DNA of 43,392 nt, from the NCBI GenBank assembly GCA_041743105.1, contig JBGTNI010000016.1, positions 1-43,392 of the forward strand, given 5' to 3'. Source of the DNA: QHCE01 sp041743105 (lineage in GTDB: Bacteria > Actinomycetota > Actinomycetes > Mycobacteriales > QHCE01). Of this stretch, positions 40,774 through 43,392 are shown piece by piece (the stretch's first letter is position 1; every line of letters starts with the position of its first letter). The translations under genes were made by a program, and so were the position numbers. Below the pieces are notes generated by a model, which had not been told where the DNA came from, did no database searches, and saw nothing but the letters and a program-made list of their open reading frames with translations.

Positions 40774-42492
40774 ATGGTCGTGCCCTTCAGCGCCCCCCTA
40801 AGAACGCCCGATCTCAGTCGCCCTGCCGGGCGCCTTCGAGCCGTGGCGATCTCTGCGCTGTCGGGTGGGTGCATCTGGGCCGCATTCGCGCCGGTGGGTT
40901 GGTGGTGGCTGGCACCAGTGGGCGTGGGCCTATTCACCGTCAGTGTGCTCGGTCACGGCTGGCGCTTTGCCGCTGCACTGGGTGCCATGCACGGTCTCAC
41001 TTTCTTCGTTCCGCTGTTGCACTGGACCGGTTTGTACGTGGGGTGGGGACCGTGGCTTGCATTGGCGGGTTTCCAGGCGTGTTACATGGCGATACTGGGT
41101 GTGGCTACCGCCGCAATGCGACACATCATCGAGAGAGCCCCATGGGCACCGTGGCTATTGCCGGTGTTGGTCGCGGCGCTGTGGATAGGTCAGGAAACGC
41201 TTCGCTCCAGGCTCCCGTGGGGGGGATTCCCGTGGGGAAGGCTGGCCTTTAGCCAAGCCGATAGCCCCTTGCTGTGGTGGGCGTCGATAGGCGGTGCGCC
41301 AGCGGTGACCTTCGCGGTGGCCGCATGCGGCGGCTGCATCGCCGCCATGGCGAGGTATGGGCTAGTACGACCTGGGTGGTTTCGGATGCGTGCGCTCGCT
41401 GCACTAGCACCCGTCGCCGTACCGTTTGGCCTAATGCTCAGCATCTTCGGCGTGGGGTTCCTCAGCGCGGCCGCCGCGCCGGCGCACGAAGGGGAGCACA
41501 GCGGCCAGCGAGTTCGAATCGCGGTGATACAAGGTAACGTCCCGCGGGCGGGATTGGATTTCAATGCGCAACGACAAGCTGTGCTCGATAATCACGCCGA
41601 ACAGACGCACCTACTAGCGGTTCGCGTGGCCCGGGGCGAAGTCGAAAGTCCTGACGTAGTGATCTGGCCCGAGAACTCCTCCGACATCGATCCCTATGTA
41701 AACGCCGAAGCTGCAGCAGCGATCGATGCGGCCGCGCGGGCGATCGGTGCCCCGCTCCTGATCGGGGCGGTACTGGATGGTCCTGGCGACAGGATACGCA
41801 ACGCCGGAATTGTGTGGGATCCCATGACCGGCCCGGGCGAGCGCTATATCAAGCGACATCCCGTGCCGTTTGCCGAGTACGTCCCGCATCGAGACTTTTT
41901 TCGACTCATCACCGAGAAGGTCGATCTGGTACGCAGTGACTTCGCCGCAGGCGATCGTCCTGGAGTTCTACAGCTAGGGCCGGTGCGCATCGGTGACGTG
42001 ATCTGTTTTGAGGTGGCCTACGACGAACTGTCGGCCGATGTGGTGACCGGCGGTGCACAGCTATTCGTCGTGCAGACGAACAACGCCACGTTTGGCCGCA
42101 CCGCGCAGAGCAGGCAACAGTTGGCCATGATCCGGCTCCGCGCGGTCGAGCATGGCAGGTTTGCGGTCATGGCTTCGACCACGGGTATTTCGGCGATTGT
42201 TTCTCCGCGCGGTACGGTCCTGGAGTCCACGGGACTTTTCACATCGGAGGTCTTGCTGCGCGACGCGCGGCTAGCGACGTCCAGTACTCTTGCCACCACA
42301 GTAGGCGCATGGCCACTATGGATCATGTCGCTGGTGGCTGCGTTCGCGGTGGCGGTGGCGTTCGGATTGTCGGGAACGTTGTCTCGTACCGCTGTGCAAT
42401 CACTTGGGAAGAAACTGCGAGCATCCGGGGGAGATGCAAATGGCATTGGCGGAATCAGCGACCACCGAAGCGGCGAGTCAGACCACGGTTGA
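40774..42492 (+). CDS. lnt: Apolipoprotein N-acyltransferase
   Basis: A 572-residue membrane enzyme that adds the third acyl chain to the N-terminal Cys of lipoproteins. Several membrane helices fill about the first 230 residues; an extracytoplasmic nitrilase domain follows, then a last helix near 525-550. The catalytic triad is visible: Glu in VIWPENSSD, Lys in YIKRHPVPFAEYVP and Cys in DVICFEVAYDEL. In mycobacteria this domain belongs with Ppm1 (fused in M. tuberculosis, separate in M. smegmatis and Corynebacterium). The ATG at 40774 has only a weak AAGG nearby. Its 3' end overlaps ppm1 by 53 bp in another frame. Confidence 0.94.
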   Translation: MVVPFSAPLRTPDLSRPAGRLRAVAISALSGGCIWAAFAPVGWWWLAPVGVGLFTVSVLGHGWRFAAALGAMHGLTFFVPLLHWTGLYVGWGPWLALAGFQACYMAILGVATAAMRHIIERAPWAPWLLPVLVAALWIGQETLRSRLPWGGFPWGRLAFSQADSPLLWWASIGGAPAVTFAVAACGGCIAAMARYGLVRPGWFRMRALAALAPVAVPFGLMLSIFGVGFLSAAAAPAHEGEHSGQRVRIAVIQGNVPRAGLDFNAQRQAVLDNHAEQTHLLAVRVARGEVESPDVVIWPENSSDIDPYVNAEAAAAIDAAARAIGAPLLIGAVLDGPGDRIRNAGIVWDPMTGPGERYIKRHPVPFAEYVPHRDFFRLITEKVDLVRSDFAAGDRPGVLQLGPVRIGDVICFEVAYDELSADVVTGGAQLFVVQTNNATFGRTAQSRQQLAMIRLRAVEHGRFAVMASTTGISAIVSPRGTVLESTGLFTSEVLLRDARLATSSTLATTVGAWPLWIMSLVAAFAVAVAFGLSGTLSRTAVQSLGKKLRASGGDANGIGGISDHRSGESDHG

Positions 42493-43264
42493 CTCGAACA
42501 GTACCCGGGGCAATGCTCGTGTTCTCGTTGTAATACCTACGTTCAATGAAGCCGACAACATCGGACAGATCACCTCTCGACTCCGCGCTGCCGTGCCCGA
42601 CGTCGCCGTGCTCATCGCCGACGACAACAGCCCAGACGGCACCGGCGAGGTCGCTGACCGCATCTCCGACGGTGATGAATCGGTGCACGTGCTTCACCGG
42701 GAAGGCAAGCTTGGTTTGGGTGCGGCCTACATCGCCGGCTTCGAGTGGGCACTGACCCGTGGATACGACGTGGTTGTGGAGATGGACGCCGACGGCTCCC
42801 ACGCCCCCGAGCAGCTGCCTCTGCTGCTAGAGAAGCTCGATGACGCCGATCTGGTTATTGGTTCCCGCTGGATTCCCGGCGGTGAGGTGCGCAATTGGCC
42901 ACGGCGGCGTCTGCTGCTATCGCGGCTTGCCAACCTTTACACCCGGATTGTCATGGGGCTGTCGGTTCGTGACGCCACCGGTGGCTTTCGGGTATACCGC
43001 CGCGCGGTGCTCGAAGCGATCGATTGGAGCGATGTCGCCTCGCAGGGTTACTGCTTCCAGGTGGATCTCACGTGGCGCACCGTGCAAGCGGGCTTTCGTG
43101 TTGCGGAAGTTCCGATCACGTTCACTGAGCGTGAGCAGGGCAAGAGCAAGATGAGCACCAGTATTTTCGTCGAAGCGCTGTGGCTGGTCACGGTGTGGGG
43201 CGTGCGTGCGCGGTTTCGGCGTTTACGGGTAGCAGCCGCCCGAGTCCTGCGTAGAACCCGATAA
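42440..43264 (+). CDS. ppm1: Polyprenol monophosphomannose synthase
   Basis: A 274-residue GT2 glycosyltransferase that transfers mannose from GDP-mannose to polyprenyl phosphate, supplying the mannose donor for lipoarabinomannan and protein mannosylation at the membrane. LVVIPTFNEADNI starts the fold, ADDNSPDGTGEVAD follows, and VEMDADGSH is the metal-binding DxD; SRWIPGG and DATGGFRVYRR are typical. No membrane domain is attached, so it depends on Lnt for localisation if the partnership known from relatives holds. The ATG at 42440 has GGGGGAG at good spacing; the ATG at 42434 is too close. Translation is probably coupled to lnt. Confidence 0.95.
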   Translation: MALAESATTEAASQTTVDSNSTRGNARVLVVIPTFNEADNIGQITSRLRAAVPDVAVLIADDNSPDGTGEVADRISDGDESVHVLHREGKLGLGAAYIAGFEWALTRGYDVVVEMDADGSHAPEQLPLLLEKLDDADLVIGSRWIPGGEVRNWPRRRLLLSRLANLYTRIVMGLSVRDATGGFRVYRRAVLEAIDWSDVASQGYCFQVDLTWRTVQAGFRVAEVPITFTEREQGKSKMSTSIFVEALWLVTVWGVRARFRRLRVAAARVLRRTR

Positions 43265-43296
43265 CCGGACACACCAGTACAGGTAGGGAACCGCTC

Positions 43297-43392
43297 ATGC
43301 GTCGCCTCATGAGTTTTGCCGGATTGACCTTTGTGGTGCTGGCGTTCGTCGAGATCACCGGCATCGTCCTTGTCGCCTCGTGGCTGGGAAAT
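43297..43392 (+). CDS. fxsA: FxsA-like membrane protein, cut by the window end
   Basis: The first 32 codons of an ORF reading MRRLMSFAGLTFVVLAFVEI followed by TGIVLVASWLG, the first helix of FxsA (FVEI-x-G-I...) proteins. FxsA of E. coli affects exclusion of phage T7 by F plasmid; its role elsewhere is unclear. AGGGAA lies at good spacing before the ATG. Position behind lnt-ppm1 agrees with the Mycobacteriales order. Confidence 0.85.
   Translation, partial: MRRLMSFAGLTFVVLAFVEITGIVLVASWLGN

Noticed and set aside
1..43392. tRNA, rRNA, CRISPR, prophage or intact insertion sequence
   Set aside because: None was seen by eye. Small RNAs and tRNAs can be missed this way; a covariance-model scan would settle it.

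Overview
The window comes from a high-GC actinobacterium, most likely a member of the Mycobacteriales (Corynebacteriales). The main evidence is a split but overlapping lnt–ppm1 pair (lipoprotein N-acylation and polyprenol-phosphate-mannose synthesis) followed by fxsA, a small Cys-rich biotin synthase auxiliary gene (bsaP type) behind bioB, a PriA-type HisA, a 5'-3' exonuclease/M24 peptidase divergent pair as in Mycobacterium tuberculosis (Rv2090/Rv2089c), relics of 13E12-like HNH elements, and many genes that look leaderless (a TANNNT box 6-8 nt before the start codon). I cannot name the genus.

Layout. 0-7 kb: a small secreted protein, an HNH-endonuclease relic, a cytochrome P450 and the biotin locus (bioA-bioF-bioD leftward, bioB-bsaP rightward). 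7-12 kb: a thioredoxin-fold/glycosidase-like protein (YyaL/SSP411 family), a two-gene operon of a TPR-AAA+ ATPase and a TPR membrane protein, and a VOC protein. 12-14.3 kb: an accessory patch with a 13E12-type leader relic, a stop-containing fragment of the YyaL-type gene, a VapBC module and a protein with three HTH-like segments facing a 16-bp tandem repeat. 14.3-17.2 kb: an ABC exporter and an MpaB-type oxygenase. 17.3-20.4 kb: a block that looks foreign by base use, holding a frameshifted long-type argG and a flavoprotein-methyltransferase fusion. 20.5-30.5 kb: aconitase, a PhoD-like phosphatase, a DUF2252 protein, priA-hisF, a glycerophosphodiesterase, a TIGR03085 protein and a second VapBC. 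30.5-35 kb: a heterodimeric ABC exporter and the biotin transporter BioY. 35-39.5 kb: exonuclease, M24 peptidase, peptide deformylase and an amidohydrolase. 39.5-40.3 kb: a second foreign-looking block in which a GNAT gene and an MFS transporter gene are both broken at one shared junction. 40.4-43.4 kb: a long structured leader, then lnt, ppm1 and the start of fxsA.

How the genes fit together. Biotin is the clearest theme: bioFADB and bsaP cover the ring-assembly steps, and BioY imports biotin. priA-hisF serve histidine (and, through PriA, tryptophan) synthesis. lnt-ppm1 serve cell-envelope lipoprotein and mannolipid synthesis. The rest is a mosaic of housekeeping genes and small accessory insertions, with two toxin-antitoxin modules and several gene relics. 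By eye I found no tRNA, rRNA, CRISPR array, intact transposase or prophage gene. The least understood candidates for an undescribed function are the AAA+/TPR membrane operon, the three-HTH protein with its 16-bp repeats, and the structured leader before lnt.
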